A DNA stretch of 64,000 bases from an uncultured Pelagibacteraceae bacterium (GCA_905612235.1 CAJQRF010000003.1:27594-91593), one strand, 5' to 3'; positions 8,627-18,731 are shown, counted from the first letter of the stretch. Translations and numbers: made by a program. The notes: generated by a model from the sequence alone, not told the origin.

Positions 8627-10128
8627 AATATAGTTTTTTTAGAAGAAGATAAATTTTTAAGATCAGATTTAACTTCAATATTAAGTTTATGTAAGTCTGA
8701 TTTACCTAACTCTCTTAAACTTTGAACACTATTTAAAAATCCCTCAGATTCTTTTTGGTCGATAATGCTAGAGGTCAAAGTTTTAAATTTATTAATATAA
8801 TCTTCTCTTTTAAAAGGTCTATTACCACTAGGATGAGCATCCGCAACACCTAGCTTAGATTTAATTTTAGACCCATTTTTCATTTGAATCACAACTTCTC
8901 CACCAAAGCATTTTTTTTTAGGGTTTGGTTCATGGTATTTTTTTGTCCATTTCTTATCTTCGTAAGTCACTATTTTTTGCCACAAATCAATTGTACTTTT
9001 TTTATTTGCTCTTTCATGAGTATAAGAGTCAATATGGTGCCAAACACCATCTTCTAAGGCAACGGCAAAAATATACATAATTGAATGGTCTAAAGTTTCT
9101 CTAGAAGCATTTGGATCCACTTTTTGAGGATCATTTGCTCCTGTACCAATTACATAATGTGTATGATGACTTGTGAAAATTTTAATTTTTTTAATATCCG
9201 AAATATCTTTAATTTTTTTATTTAAACTTATAGCAAGATCTATTAAAGCTTGCGACTGGTACTCCGCCGAATATTCTTTTGTATAAGTTTCTAATATAGA
9301 TTTTTTTTCCTCTTTTATATTTGGTAATGGAACAGTATATTTTGCTTTCTTCCCAGATAACACATGAGCTATTACGCTATCTTCACCTTCGTATATTGGG
9401 CTTGGTGAACCCTCTCCTCTCATTGCTCTATCTACTGCTTCAATAGATAATTTACCTGCATGCGCAGGAGCAAATGCTTTCCAACTTGATATTTCTCCTT
9501 TTCTAGATTGTCTCGTAGAAATAGTTGTGTGCAAAGCTTGTTGAATTGATTGATAAATTATTTCTGTATCCAAATTTAATAAAGATCCGAGACCAGCTGC
9601 AACACTAGGTCCTAAATGGGCAATATGATCAATCTTATGTTCATGAAGACAAATTCCTTTAACTAAATTTACTTGGACTTCATAAGCTGTAATAATGCCT
9701 CTTATTAAGTCTACTCCTGATAAATTTTTTTGTTGAGCTACTGCTAATATGGGTGGAATATTGTCACCTGGGTGACTGTAATCAGCAGCTAAAAACGTAT
9801 CATGATAATCTAATTCTCTAACGGCTGTTCCATTGGCCCATGCAGCCCATTCACAATGAAATCTTTGATTTGAATTTACACCAAATATAGTTGCTCCATT
9901 ATTTCTGGGATGAGTTAAAGCCATATCTCTCGCAGAAATCACTGGTTGTCTTTCTAATGATGCTACAGCAACAGCGGCATTATCAATTATTCTATTTATG
10001 ACCATATCAATTGATTTTTCATTTAAAGGTGAATTATCAGAAGCAATTTCAGCAATTTTCCATGCCAGTTGGTCTTCTTTTTTTAACTTTGATTTAGATG
10101 AATGAACTTTAACTTTAATATTTTTCAA
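8623..10128 (-). CDS. MmgE/PrpD family protein (2-methylcitrate dehydratase-like)
   Basis: A 501-residue member of the MmgE/PrpD family, whose characterised members dehydrate 2-methylcitrate in propionate catabolism or act on related tricarboxylic acids. Supporting segments: [20 protein letters not shown] (substrate loop), [41 protein letters not shown] and [13 protein letters not shown] in the C-terminal domain. It lies 11 bases downstream of acnA, so dehydratase and aconitase are co-transcribed, the pairing expected if it makes 2-methylaconitate for AcnA to hydrate. No methylcitrate synthase or methylisocitrate lyase is in this window, so a methylcitrate role is plausible but unproven. Confidence 0.85.
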   Translation of the reverse strand: MKNIKVKVHSSKSKLKKEDQLAWKIAEIASDNSPLNEKSIDMVINRIIDNAAVAVASLERQPVISARDMALTHPRNNGATIFGVNSNQRFHCEWAAWANGTAVRELDYHDTFLAADYSHPGDNIPPILAVAQQKNLSGVDLIRGIITAYEVQVNLVKGICLHEHKIDHIAHLGPSVAAGLGSLLNLDTEIIYQSIQQALHTTISTRQSRKGEISSWKAFAPAHAGKLSIEAVDRAMRGEGSPSPIYEGEDSVIAHVLSGKKAKYTVPLPNIKEEKKSILETYTKEYSAEYQSQALIDLAISLNKKIKDISDIKKIKIFTSHHTHYVIGTGANDPQKVDPNASRETLDHSIMYIFAVALEDGVWHHIDSYTHERANKKSTIDLWQKIVTYEDKKWTKKYHEPNPKKKCFGGEVVIQMKNGSKIKSKLGVADAHPSGNRPFKREDYINKFKTLTSSIIDQKESEGFLNSVQSLRELGKSDLHKLNIEVKSDLKNLSSSKKTIF

Positions 10129-10139
10129 TTTTTTAACCT

Positions 10140-12809
10140 TTATAACATATTTCTCAAAACATACTGAAGAATGCCACCATTTTTATAATACTCAACTTCA
10201 TTTGTGGTATCAATTCTGCATAATAATTTAATTTTTTTAATTGTTGTATCTACATATTTAATTTCACAATCAATATCTTCCCTAGGACCTATTCCTTTTT
10301 CAATATCTATAATTGTAAATAATTCTGAACCTATAATATTTAGGTTTTTTCTATTAAATCCTTTTTTAAATTGCAAAGGAAGTATCCCCATACCAATCAA
10401 GTTTGAGCGATGTATTCTTTCAAAACTCTCAGCTATAACTGCTTTAATACCTAATAATTTTGTTCCTTTTGCTGCCCAATCTCTAGATGATCCGGTTCCA
10501 TATTCTTTGCCAGCAACAACTATCAGGTCATTTCCCCTTTTTTTATATTCAGTAGCTGCATCATATACACTAACAACTTTTCCTTCTGGATATATTTTGG
10601 TAAATCCGCCTTCAGTTTTTGAAGCTATTTCATTTCTTATTCTAATATTTCCAAATGTTCCTCTCATCATTACTTCGTGATTACCTCTTCTAGATCCATA
10701 AGAATTAAAATCTTTCTCTTGCACTTGATGTTTCATAAAATAGTCACCTGTTGGACTATCTTTTGTAATTGTGCCTGCAGGTGAAATATGATCAGTAGTA
10801 ACTGTATCTCCCAAAATTAATAAAGGTCTAGCATTTGAAATTTTTTTAAATCCCTCAGGTTGTTCTGACATGTTTTCAAAAAATGGGGGTTTTTTCACAT
10901 ATGTAGATGTTTCATCCCAATTATAAATGCTACCCTCAGAAGTCTTAATGTCTTTCCAGGGCGCGGGTCCTTCAGATATGTTTGAATATCGTTTATTAAA
11001 CATATCTGCATTTATTGAGGTTAAAATTAAATCCTGGATTTCTTTATTGCTAGGCCAAATATCTTTTAAAAAAACTGACTTTCCATTTTTATCTTTTCCT
11101 AAAGGTTCTTTATATAAATCAAATTTCATTGATCCAGCTAAAGCATAAGCGACTACTAGAGGTGGGGACGCTAAGTAATTTGCTTTTACATCAGGATTTA
11201 TTCTCCCTTCGAAATTTCTATTGCCTGACAAAACTGAAACTGCATACAAGTTACCTTTTTTTATGGCTTCAGATATATTTTGATCAAGAGGACCTGAATT
11301 TCCAATACAAGTTGTGCAACCGTACCCAACAAGATTAAAACCTAGCTCATCTAAATATTTATTTAAACCTGCTTTCTTTAAATAGTCTGTCACAACTTGA
11401 GATCCAGGTGCTAGTGAAGTTTTTACCCAAGGTTTAACTGTTAAACCTTTTTCTATTGCTTTTTTAGCAAGTAACCCTGCTCCAATTAAAACACTTGGAT
11501 TTGATGTATTGGTGCATGATGTAATAGCGGCAATCACAACATCTCCATCTTGCAATTCAAATTTTTTTCCTGAAACTGACTCTTTTTTGAAAGACTCTCT
11601 TTTAGTATTTTCTTTAAAGCTTTGTAAAAACAGTTTAGCTGATTCTGTTAACAAAACTTTATCCTGAGGTCGTTTTGGTCCAGCAATACTTGGCACTACA
11701 TTTGACATATCTAGCTCTAATGTGTCTGAAAAAATAATATCATTATCAGCCCACAAACCTTGCTCTTTTGAGTAATTTTCTACAAGAGAAATAGTTTTTT
11801 TATCCCTTCCTGAAAACTTTAAATATTTTAATGTTTCCTGATCTACTGGAAAAAAACCACAAGTAGCACCATACTCTGGTGCCATATTTGCGATAGTTGC
11901 TCGATCAGCTAATGAAAGATTTTTTAGTCCATCACCATAAAACTCTACAAACTTTCCTACTACACCTTTCGTTCTTAATAATTGAACAATTGTGAGAACC
12001 AAATCAGTTGCTGTTGTACCTTCAGAAAGTTTATTGCTAAGTTTGAATCCAATTACTTCGGGTATTAACATTGATATTGGCTGTCCTAACATTGCTGCTT
12101 CAGCTTCAATTCCGCCAACTCCCCAACCAAGTACTGAGAGGCCATTCACCATTGTAGTATGACTATCTGTTCCAACGAGTGTATCCGGGTATGCATACAC
12201 ATCACCATCACTATTGGATGACCAAACAACCTTTGATAAATATTCAAGATTAACTTGGTGACATATGCCAGTTCCAGGTGGAACCACTCTAAAATTATCA
12301 AATGCTTTCTGTCCCCATTTTAAAAAAGAATATCTCTCTCCATTTCTTGAAAATTCTTTTTCTACATTTTTTTTAAAAGAATCATTTGAGGCGTAATTAT
12401 CTACCATTACTGAGTGATCAATAACTAAATCTACACTAGATATTGGATTGATTTTGTTTGGGTCTTTATTTTTAGACTTTACTGCGTCCCGCATGGCCGC
12501 AAGATCAGCAACTGCTGGTATTCCTGTATAATCTTGCATCAATACTCTGGTCGGTCTATATGCAATTTCTGTATTAGATTTTTTATTTTTAAGCCAATTT
12601 TTTATAGCTAATATCTGTTCTTTTTTAACTATTTTGTTATCTTCAAATCTTAACAGATTTTCTAATAGTACTTTTAGTGACTTAGGTAATTTTGAAATTC
12701 CAGTTAAACCAGATTTCTCAGCTTCTTTAAGACTAAATATATTGTAAATACTATTATCTACTTTTAATTTTTTAAGAGTTTTAAAAGAATCTTTGCTATT
12801 TATTTTCAT
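10140..12809 (-). CDS. acnA: Aconitate hydratase AcnA
   Basis: An 889-residue monomeric aconitase of the AcnA/IRP type; interconverts citrate and isocitrate in the TCA cycle using a [4Fe-4S] cluster. The cluster cysteines are visible in [10 protein letters not shown] and [13 protein letters not shown]. Other family blocks include [36 protein letters not shown], and the swivelling-domain arginine motif [16 protein letters not shown] place the start at the ATG at 12809, not at an in-frame upstream codon at 12836, because that ATG overlaps the stop of the lysE gene by four bases (ATGA) and gives the family's usual N-terminus. Housekeeping enzyme, co-transcribed with a PrpD-like dehydratase. Confidence 0.97.
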   Translation of the reverse strand: MKINSKDSFKTLKKLKVDNSIYNIFSLKEAEKSGLTGISKLPKSLKVLLENLLRFEDNKIVKKEQILAIKNWLKNKKSNTEIAYRPTRVLMQDYTGIPAVADLAAMRDAVKSKNKDPNKINPISSVDLVIDHSVMVDNYASNDSFKKNVEKEFSRNGERYSFLKWGQKAFDNFRVVPPGTGICHQVNLEYLSKVVWSSNSDGDVYAYPDTLVGTDSHTTMVNGLSVLGWGVGGIEAEAAMLGQPISMLIPEVIGFKLSNKLSEGTTATDLVLTIVQLLRTKGVVGKFVEFYGDGLKNLSLADRATIANMAPEYGATCGFFPVDQETLKYLKFSGRDKKTISLVENYSKEQGLWADNDIIFSDTLELDMSNVVPSIAGPKRPQDKVLLTESAKLFLQSFKENTKRESFKKESVSGKKFELQDGDVVIAAITSCTNTSNPSVLIGAGLLAKKAIEKGLTVKPWVKTSLAPGSQVVTDYLKKAGLNKYLDELGFNLVGYGCTTCIGNSGPLDQNISEAIKKGNLYAVSVLSGNRNFEGRINPDVKANYLASPPLVVAYALAGSMKFDLYKEPLGKDKNGKSVFLKDIWPSNKEIQDLILTSINADMFNKRYSNISEGPAPWKDIKTSEGSIYNWDETSTYVKKPPFFENMSEQPEGFKKISNARPLLILGDTVTTDHISPAGTITKDSPTGDYFMKHQVQEKDFNSYGSRRGNHEVMMRGTFGNIRIRNEIASKTEGGFTKIYPEGKVVSVYDAATEYKKRGNDLIVVAGKEYGTGSSRDWAAKGTKLLGIKAVIAESFERIHRSNLIGMGILPLQFKKGFNRKNLNIIGSELFTIIDIEKGIGPREDIDCEIKYVDTTIKKIKLLCRIDTTNEVEYYKNGGILQYVLRNML

Positions 12810-13402
12810 ATTTTTAAATAAATAAGTATAACACAAACAATTAACGAAAGGGACATTGTGTAATTAAATATTTGAATAAATTTTTTATTTTCAGCAAATC
12901 GTCTAAGAAATTTTCCTAATAAGCACCAACTTGTTATACTTGTTACTGCACAAAAAAAAGAAACTATTATAACCACCAATGAATGAAAAATATAATTTTC
13001 TCCTAGTTCGACAAAAAGCGATATACTTGTAATTGCCGCAAATACACCTTTTGGATTTATAAATTGAAAAATAAATGTGTCAAAAAACTTAACGGGGTTT
13101 TTTATACTTTTTTTTTTAATTTGGTTTTGAAAAGAAATTTTATAAGCTAAATAAATTAAAAAGATTGATCCAATAACTTTTATAATAGTTTTTAGTATAG
13201 GGTAAGCATTAAATACTATATTTAATCCTCCAGCTGCTAAACTTATAAGAATAGTATAACCAAAAGTTACACCTAAAATTAAAGGTACAGATTTTTTTAT
13301 ACCAAAATTGAATCCTGAATAAGACCCTATTATATTATTAGGTCCAGGAGTGAATGCGGCAGCAATACTAAAAAAAATTAATGGAACCAGTTGTGGATAC
13401 AT
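12806..13402 (-). CDS. LysE/RhtB family amino-acid exporter
   Basis: A 198-residue membrane protein with about six helices. The N-terminal FFSIAAAFTPGPNNIIGSYS is the classic LysE/RhtB start (the TPGPN motif), followed by the FGIKKSVPLILGVTFGYTIL segment. The family exports amino acids such as lysine, threonine or homoserine lactone; substrate unknown. Nine bases upstream is csaA and the 3' end overlaps acnA, giving a csaA-lysE-acnA-prpD-like operon. A second LysE-type gene is at 51517-52131. Confidence 0.86.
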   Translation of the reverse strand: MYPQLVPLIFFSIAAAFTPGPNNIIGSYSGFNFGIKKSVPLILGVTFGYTILISLAAGGLNIVFNAYPILKTIIKVIGSIFLIYLAYKISFQNQIKKKSIKNPVKFFDTFIFQFINPKGVFAAITSISLFVELGENYIFHSLVVIIVSFFCAVTSITSWCLLGKFLRRFAENKKFIQIFNYTMSLSLIVCVILIYLKI

Positions 13403-13411
13403 TTCGATGGT

Positions 13412-13753
13412 TTAAGCTATTTCTAAACCATTTTCAACTTTTTGTGATGGTTGCACCAATGCAACTTTTCCGTCCTTTTCTATTGCTCCTAAAATAAGAA
13501 CTTCAGAAACTATTCCAGCAATATTTTTTTTTGGAAAATTACAAACTCCTATTACTTGCTTGCCTACTAAATTTTGTTCATTGTAATAATGGGTAATTTG
13601 TGCAGAAGATTTTTTAACACCTGTAGATTCTCCAAAATCAACCTCGACAACTAGCGAAGGTTTTCTTGCCTTTTCATTTTTTTTAACACTTAGCACTGTT
13701 CCAACTTTAATCTCTACTTTAGCATAATCCTCAAATGTTATTTCTTGTTTCAT
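13412..13753 (-). CDS. csaA: CsaA-type tRNA-binding domain protein
   Basis: A 113-residue stand-alone tRNA-binding OB-fold protein. Family features: FEDYAKVEIKVGTVLSVKKN at the N-terminus, KPSLVVEVDFGESTGVKKSSAQI, and NFPKKNIAGIVSEVLILGA near the C-terminus. CsaA proteins bind tRNA as homodimers and have been linked to chaperone and secretion activity; the physiological role is uncertain. The start is placed at the ATG at 13753, which gives the exact family N-terminus; an in-frame upstream ATG at 13795 would overlap the divergent argE start. First gene of the leftward acnA operon. Confidence 0.9.
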   Translation of the reverse strand: MKQEITFEDYAKVEIKVGTVLSVKKNEKARKPSLVVEVDFGESTGVKKSSAQITHYYNEQNLVGKQVIGVCNFPKKNIAGIVSEVLILGAIEKDGKVALVQPSQKVENGLEIA

Positions 13754-13783
13754 AGGAATAATGTATAATATCTTTTTATTTGA

Positions 13784-14977
13784 ATGACCATGCAAAAAAA
13801 TATTATTAATGAAGTGTTTCCTGAAACTTTAAAGATTTTAGCTGAATTAATAAAATTCCAAACAGTTTCTGGAACTTCTAATATTGCATTGATAGAATAT
13901 TGTGAAAAAAAACTAGAAGCGTTGGGCGCTGAATCATTTAAAACTTTTGATGATAAAAAATTAAGAGTAAATCTATTTTCAACAATAAGTGGTAAGCGAA
14001 AATTAAATGGAGGTGGAATAATTTTGTCTGGTCACACAGATGTAGTTCCAGCCTCGGTGAAAGAGTGGTCTTCCGATCCTTTTGTTGCGAATGAAAGAGA
14101 TAATAAAGTGTTTGGCCGAGGCTCTTGTGATATGAAAGGATTTATTGCTTGCACTCTAGCTTTAGCTCCTTATTTCGCTTCAGAAAATTTAAAAAAACCA
14201 ATTCATTTATCATATACTTATGATGAAGAAACTGCATGTCAGGGTGCTCCTGTAATGTTAAAAGAACTAAAAAAGAGAAAAATTAATTGCTCAATATGTA
14301 TTGTTGGAGAACCAACTAACATGAAAGCGATACACGCGCATAAAGGATGCTATGAATATTCTACTCATTTTTTTGGTTTAGCTGGACACGGTTCTGCTCC
14401 TGATAAAGGTGTTAACGCTGTTGAATATGCGACTAGATTTATAAATAAACTTATGGAACTTAGAAACGAGCTCAAGAAAAGAAAACCAAAAAATTCTGTT
14501 TTTACGCCACCTTACACAACATTACAAATTGGAAGAATAAAGGGTGGAGTTGCAAGAAATGTAATTGCAGATCAGTGTACTGTTGATTGGGAATTAAGAC
14601 CAGTAGTCTATGAAGATGGTGTGTTTGTTAACCGAACTATGGACAAATATGTTAAAGATATTTTGTTACCTGACATGAGAAAAATTTTTCCTCAATCTAA
14701 TATTAGAAAAGAAATTATCGGTGAAATCGTTGGATTTGATAAAGAAGAAAAATCTGAAGCTGTTAATTTAATTTGTAATTTAACTGGAGATAATTCGAGA
14801 GATGTCGTTTCATTCGGTACGGAGGCTGGTTTGTTTCAAGAACTAGGTATTAGCACTGTAGTATGTGGTCCAGGCTCAATTGAGCAAGCCCACAAAATAG
14901 ACGAGTATGTAAGTTTTGATGAGTTAAAATTATGTTTAAAAATGTTAATTGATCTTAGAGAGCAAATAAAAAATTAA
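13784..14977 (+). CDS. argE: Acetylornithine deacetylase (M20 family)
   Basis: A 397-residue M20 metallohydrolase. Zinc-site and catalytic motifs are all present: LSGHTDVVP, FGRGSCDMKGF, YDEETACQGAP, VGEPTNMKAIHAHKG and the dimerisation-domain GLAGHGSAPDKGVNAVEYA, with VVCGPGSIEQAHKIDEYV at the C-terminus. These match ArgE, which releases acetate from N-acetylornithine in arginine synthesis. Related M20 enzymes deacetylate or deformylate other amides, so a salvage role is possible. Start at ATG 13784, with a second in-frame ATG two codons later; csaA diverges 30 bases upstream. Confidence 0.88.
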   Translation: MTMQKNIINEVFPETLKILAELIKFQTVSGTSNIALIEYCEKKLEALGAESFKTFDDKKLRVNLFSTISGKRKLNGGGIILSGHTDVVPASVKEWSSDPFVANERDNKVFGRGSCDMKGFIACTLALAPYFASENLKKPIHLSYTYDEETACQGAPVMLKELKKRKINCSICIVGEPTNMKAIHAHKGCYEYSTHFFGLAGHGSAPDKGVNAVEYATRFINKLMELRNELKKRKPKNSVFTPPYTTLQIGRIKGGVARNVIADQCTVDWELRPVVYEDGVFVNRTMDKYVKDILLPDMRKIFPQSNIRKEIIGEIVGFDKEEKSEAVNLICNLTGDNSRDVVSFGTEAGLFQELGISTVVCGPGSIEQAHKIDEYVSFDELKLCLKMLIDLREQIKN

Positions 14978-15071
14978 ATTTTACATTTACCAAATAATTA
15001 TTATAATAGCTTTATGGTAGTTATATATATTGTTGTGGCCTTATGGGCCGTTGGCTTAATTGCAGAATAAT

Positions 15072-15195
15072 TTAATTTTGTAATTTAATTCCTCTTAATT
15101 CTGGCAATCTTACAAAAGTAGATGTGCCTGCAAATTTAGGATCTTTAGTTCCACTCGCTGGTTGAATAAGATTTTTTGTTTTTTTCTTTTTTCAT
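15072..15195 (-). pseudogene. Decayed N-terminal fragment of an agmatinase/ureohydrolase-like gene
   Basis: On the minus strand an ATG at 15195 opens a lysine-rich start (MKKEKN...), but the conserved continuation is in another frame across runs of six and seven A. In that frame, which has no start codon of its own, the sequence reads NLIQPASGTKDPKFAG then TSTFVRLPELRGIKLQN and stops at 15072. The FAG.STF.RLPEL arrangement is what the N-terminus of agmatinase/arginase-family proteins looks like just before the metal-binding body, which is absent here. I infer a ureohydrolase gene lost by frameshift plus deletion. The match is short and from recognition only. Confidence 0.5.
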
Positions 15196-15252
15196 TTATA
15201 AATAAAACTTATCACATTCTAACAATTTCGAATATCTTGTATATTAATATTT

Positions 15253-15975
15253 ATGAACTTATTTAGACTTATTTTCCTTTTTTTTATTTTCATCTCTCCA
15301 TTAAAAGCTGATGCAATTTATGATTTAATTAGAATTCCTAATCTGGAAATTTATGAAATAAATACTGAAAACAAACTTAAATATTTTTATGCATTAAGTT
15401 CTTTTCGATTAAGTGTTCAAAAGAATATAGTATGTTTAAAATCAGATAAGAAAATATTAGATGAAAAATATAAATTAATTTATAAAAATCTTAATAAATA
15501 CTCTTATAATTTTTTAAAAAAAATTAACCTTAAATACATAGTAATGTGTGAAAATTTATCTATTTCAGAAATTAATACCGCAGGTATTCCTGATCATATT
15601 ATGAAAACTTTAATATTAGATATTAAATTTGATAAAAAATATTTTGAAAGAGTGATACATCATGAGGTGTTTCATATTATAAATGACAGTCATAAAGAAA
15701 TTTTTAATCATAATGAGTGGATAAAACTAAACAACAAAAACTTTAAATACGCTGAATGCTCTACTTGTGCTGAAAAATTGGGATTAGATACATATAAAAA
15801 AACAAATGGTTTTTTTACAGAATATTCTCAATCGACAGCTTCAGAAGATATGGCAGAAGTGTTTTCTCACTTGATGATCAAAGGAATTAAAGCAACCAAT
15901 GACCCTGTTCTTAAAAAAAAAGAAGATTTTATAAAAACAAATTTATTAAAAATAGATAATTCTTTTAAATTTTGA
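15253..15975 (+). CDS. Secreted putative zinc metallopeptidase (HExxH)
   Basis: A 240-residue protein with a signal peptide (residues 1 to about 19, ending SPLKADA). A zinc-protease motif is clear at residues 137-141 (HEVFH, within the segment RVIHHEVFHIIND), and a likely third ligand or catalytic acid lies in the segment ASEDMAEVFSHLM (residues 197-208). Four cysteines occur, including a pair in ECSTC. Upstream of the motif is a helical region with no recognised domain. The pattern fits a periplasmic or lipoprotein-like gluzincin of uncharacterised type. The cyclophilin gene follows four bases later, so the two are probably co-expressed. Confidence 0.6.
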   Translation: MNLFRLIFLFFIFISPLKADAIYDLIRIPNLEIYEINTENKLKYFYALSSFRLSVQKNIVCLKSDKKILDEKYKLIYKNLNKYSYNFLKKINLKYIVMCENLSISEINTAGIPDHIMKTLILDIKFDKKYFERVIHHEVFHIINDSHKEIFNHNEWIKLNNKNFKYAECSTCAEKLGLDTYKKTNGFFTEYSQSTASEDMAEVFSHLMIKGIKATNDPVLKKKEDFIKTNLLKIDNSFKF

Positions 15976-15978
15976 TTT

Positions 15979-16623
15979 ATGATAAAAAAAATAAAAGCAT
16001 CAAAATCAGAAAAAATTATATTTGTTTTTTTGATTATTTTAACAACATTTACTTTAATTTTTTTTGTCACTATTAAGAATAAGTGTTTATTTGTTAAAAA
16101 TTATAATCCGGAAAATATACAATTTGAAAAACCTCGAAATATTGCAATTCTTAATGCAACATGTGGAAATATAATTATAGAACTTTATCCAAATATTTCT
16201 CCTAATGCAGTAAAGAGATTTAAAACTTTAATAAAATCTGGTGCATATAATAATATTGCTTTTCATAGAGTTATTGAAAATAGATTAATTCAAGCTGGAG
16301 ATCTAGAGTTTGGAAAAAAAAATAGTTTAGACTATGGAAAAATAGGAACGGGAAATTCAGGATTGGGAACTATTAAATCTGAACTGAATGGAGATTTTAA
16401 GTATACAAAAGGAAGTGTTGGTTTGGCTAAAACATTTAAAAACGATACAGAAGATAGTCAATTTTTTATTATATTAAATGATGAGCCTTTGTATGAAGGT
16501 GAATATACTCCAGTTGGAAAAGTAATATATGGTTTAAATGTATTAAAGAAAATAAAGTTTTTAAAAAATTCAGAATACGTATTAAGACCTGATTTTATTA
16601 ATTCTCTTTCAATGTACAAATAA
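15979..16623 (+). CDS. Membrane-anchored cyclophilin-type peptidyl-prolyl isomerase
   Basis: A 214-residue protein: short basic N-terminus, one membrane helix (about residues 12-32), then a bacterial-type cyclophilin domain likely facing the periplasm. Seen: ILNATCGNIIIELYP, the catalytic-arginine motif IAFHRVIENRLIQAGD, GTGNSGLGTIKSEL, KGSVGLAKTFKNDTEDSQFF and YTPVGKVIYGLNVL. The core Arg and the SQFF block are kept, while the usual QGGDP is QAGDL and the MAR element is LAK, so activity is likely but the domain is divergent. It would help fold exported proteins. Co-transcribed with the upstream putative protease; converges with the transporter operon one base away. Confidence 0.82.
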   Translation: MIKKIKASKSEKIIFVFLIILTTFTLIFFVTIKNKCLFVKNYNPENIQFEKPRNIAILNATCGNIIIELYPNISPNAVKRFKTLIKSGAYNNIAFHRVIENRLIQAGDLEFGKKNSLDYGKIGTGNSGLGTIKSELNGDFKYTKGSVGLAKTFKNDTEDSQFFIILNDEPLYEGEYTPVGKVIYGLNVLKKIKFLKNSEYVLRPDFINSLSMYK

Positions 16624-17478
16624 TTATCTATTTATTCCTCTTAATCTTTCGGATCTTCTTCTTAACAATTCTGCAGTTAATAGGATTAAAGTTGACATTA
16701 TTATTAAACATGTTGCTACAGCCATTATTGTTGGGCTTAACTGCTCTCTTAATCCAACCCACATCTGAATAGGTATGGTTGTGTTGTCAAGTCCTGCTAA
16801 AAATAACACAACTACAACTTCATCAAATGAAGTTACGAAAGCAAATAGCGCACCCGAAATAACACCTGGTAAAATTAATGGTAATGTTATTTTCATAAAA
16901 GTATTCACTGGATTACTTCCTAAACTTGCGGCTGCTCTAGTAACACTGTGATCAAATCCAGATAATGTTGCTGTGACTGTAATTACAACAAAAGGTGTTC
17001 CTAAAATAATGTGTGCTAAAATAATACCTGTATGTGTTGCTGATAATCCTACTTTTGCCATGAAAAAAAATATTGCTGTTCCTGAAATAATTAACGGAAC
17101 AATCATTGGCGATATCAGTAAAGCCATGACTGCAGCTTTATATGGCATATGTCTGCTACTTAAACCTAATGCAGCAACTGTTCCAAGTATAGTTGACCCA
17201 ATTGTTGCAAAGAATGCAATAATGATACTATTTTTAGCTGCTAGTCCCCAGGGGTTTTTAGTTCCCCAAATCATATCCTGATACCATCTTAATGAAAAGG
17301 CTTCTGGATCTAATGCTATCATTTTTGCTGAAAAGTGAATGTATTGTTCAGCATTAAAAGAAAGTGGTAAAATTACAAACAATGGTGCTATTAAAAAGAA
17401 AAACACCAAACCACAAATAGTTAAATAAGTGTAATGCCATATTTTATAATGTAAAGGTGTATAGTTTGGTAATGACAT
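16624..17478 (-). CDS. potC: PotC-type ABC transporter permease
   Basis: A 284-residue inner-membrane permease with about six helices. The coupling (EAA) loop is ITRAAASLGSNPVNTFMKITL, with the expected Gly position, followed by PLILPGVISGALFAFVTSFDE, typical of the spermidine/putrescine-family PotC permease. It is the last gene of the seven-gene operon with PotB, binding protein, PotA, two M24 hydrolases and an EutA-like protein. The transporter family also carries other cationic or zwitterionic compounds, so the operon context (creatine- and ectoine-type hydrolases) is a better guide to substrate than the name. Confidence 0.86.
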   Translation of the reverse strand: MSLPNYTPLHYKIWHYTYLTICGLVFFFLIAPLFVILPLSFNAEQYIHFSAKMIALDPEAFSLRWYQDMIWGTKNPWGLAAKNSIIIAFFATIGSTILGTVAALGLSSRHMPYKAAVMALLISPMIVPLIISGTAIFFFMAKVGLSATHTGIILAHIILGTPFVVITVTATLSGFDHSVTRAAASLGSNPVNTFMKITLPLILPGVISGALFAFVTSFDEVVVVLFLAGLDNTTIPIQMWVGLREQLSPTIMAVATCLIIMSTLILLTAELLRRRSERLRGINR

Positions 17479-17481
17479 AAT

Positions 17482-18729
17482 TTATCCTAATTTAATATTA
17501 TCTATTCCTACTAGTTTATTATAAATCCAGTAAACAGTTAAAACACCGATTAACAACATCGCACCAAGTGCTGATGCAAAAGCCCAATCTAAAGAGCTCT
17601 TCATATGATAAGCAATTGTATTACTTATTAAGGTACCGCTAGCGCCTCCTACTAAAGCTGGTGTAATGTAATAACCAATCGATAGAATAAAAACCAACAA
17701 ACATCCAGCACCAATACCTGGTACAGTTAGTGGGAAGTAAACTTTGTAAAATGCTACTAGAGGTGTGCCTCCCAATGATTTTCCTGCTCTCATTAAACTT
17801 GGCGATATAGTTTTCATCACACTATAAATTGGTAACACCATAAAAGGTAATAAGATTTGTGTCATTGCAACAAAAGTTCCAATAACATTATACATTAACT
17901 CTGGCCTGTTATCATCAGATGCAATTCCAAGCATCACAATTAAATCATTAATTGGTCCTTGTTGTTGAAGCAAAACCATCCAACTTGAAGTTCTTACAAG
18001 TAATGAAGTCCAGAAAGGTAACAGCACACAAATCATTAATAAATTACTGTACTTCATGGGTAAAGTGGCTAATAAATGTGCAATTGGATAAGCAAGTACA
18101 AAACAAAATATAGTCACCCACAAAGCTACATTGAGCGTCCTCATCCATAAAATTTTATGAATTCTCCTATCTTCTGGGACTTGAACTATTTCTCCCTCTG
18201 GATCATATTTTAGATCAACTCCTTTTAAATATTTTGCAAAAGTCCATTTTGGGGCTGCTCTTTTTAGAGCACCCATATACGCCATTTGTCCCCATTTTTT
18301 ATGAACTTCAATAAATTGTTCTTTATAATTTCCTTCTTCAAACTTATTAATTTTTCTAACTGTTTTTTTAATTAAGCTACTAAAACCAGATTTCTCATAA
18401 TTTAATCTTGCTATAATTTTTCCATAAGTTTTAGTCTCTTTTAAATATGATAAATCTTCATATAGCGCTGCATAGACTGGCTCTCCAGGTAATTCCTTAG
18501 CATCCCAATTTTCCATTGTTTTAAAAGTTTTTGGAAGCATTCCTGTAATCTTTCGATCATCAATGCTTCTAAATAACATTTCACCAATTGGAAAAACATA
18601 AATGATTAAAATAAAGAAAAATAATGGAGCAACAAGAAGTAGTGCTTTTATCTTATTTCTTCTTTCAGCTTTTCTTAAGCTGACCTCTAGAGGTAATCCG
18701 TCTGAAGATAATATTTTTTCTGTACTCAT
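17482..18729 (-). CDS. potB: PotB-type ABC transporter permease with enlarged periplasmic region
   Basis: A 415-residue permease, about 130 residues longer than a minimal PotB. After the first helix (about residues 29-50, ending IYVFPIGEM) there is a long hydrophilic, charged stretch up to about residue 190 before the remaining helices. The EAA coupling loop MRAGKSLGGTPLVAFYKVYF and the following PLTVPGIGAG segment are intact. The insertion is expected on the periplasmic side and may contact the binding protein. It is separated from the binding-protein gene by a hairpin terminator and lies three bases from potC. Confidence 0.86.
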   Translation of the reverse strand: MSTEKILSSDGLPLEVSLRKAERRNKIKALLLVAPLFFFILIIYVFPIGEMLFRSIDDRKITGMLPKTFKTMENWDAKELPGEPVYAALYEDLSYLKETKTYGKIIARLNYEKSGFSSLIKKTVRKINKFEEGNYKEQFIEVHKKWGQMAYMGALKRAAPKWTFAKYLKGVDLKYDPEGEIVQVPEDRRIHKILWMRTLNVALWVTIFCFVLAYPIAHLLATLPMKYSNLLMICVLLPFWTSLLVRTSSWMVLLQQQGPINDLIVMLGIASDDNRPELMYNVIGTFVAMTQILLPFMVLPIYSVMKTISPSLMRAGKSLGGTPLVAFYKVYFPLTVPGIGAGCLLVFILSIGYYITPALVGGASGTLISNTIAYHMKSSLDWAFASALGAMLLIGVLTVYWIYNKLVGIDNIKLG

Positions 18730-18731
18730 AA

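Noticed and set aside
10204-10680. 158-codon plus-strand ORF
   Set aside because: Antisense to the C-terminal part of acnA, whose frame has all catalytic motifs.
15014-15070. An 18-codon plus-strand ORF encoding a hydrophobic peptide (MVVIYIVVALWAVGLIAE) after argE
   Set aside because: No ribosome-binding site, very short, and it abuts the ureohydrolase remnant on the other strand; chance is the simplest explanation, though small membrane peptides exist.
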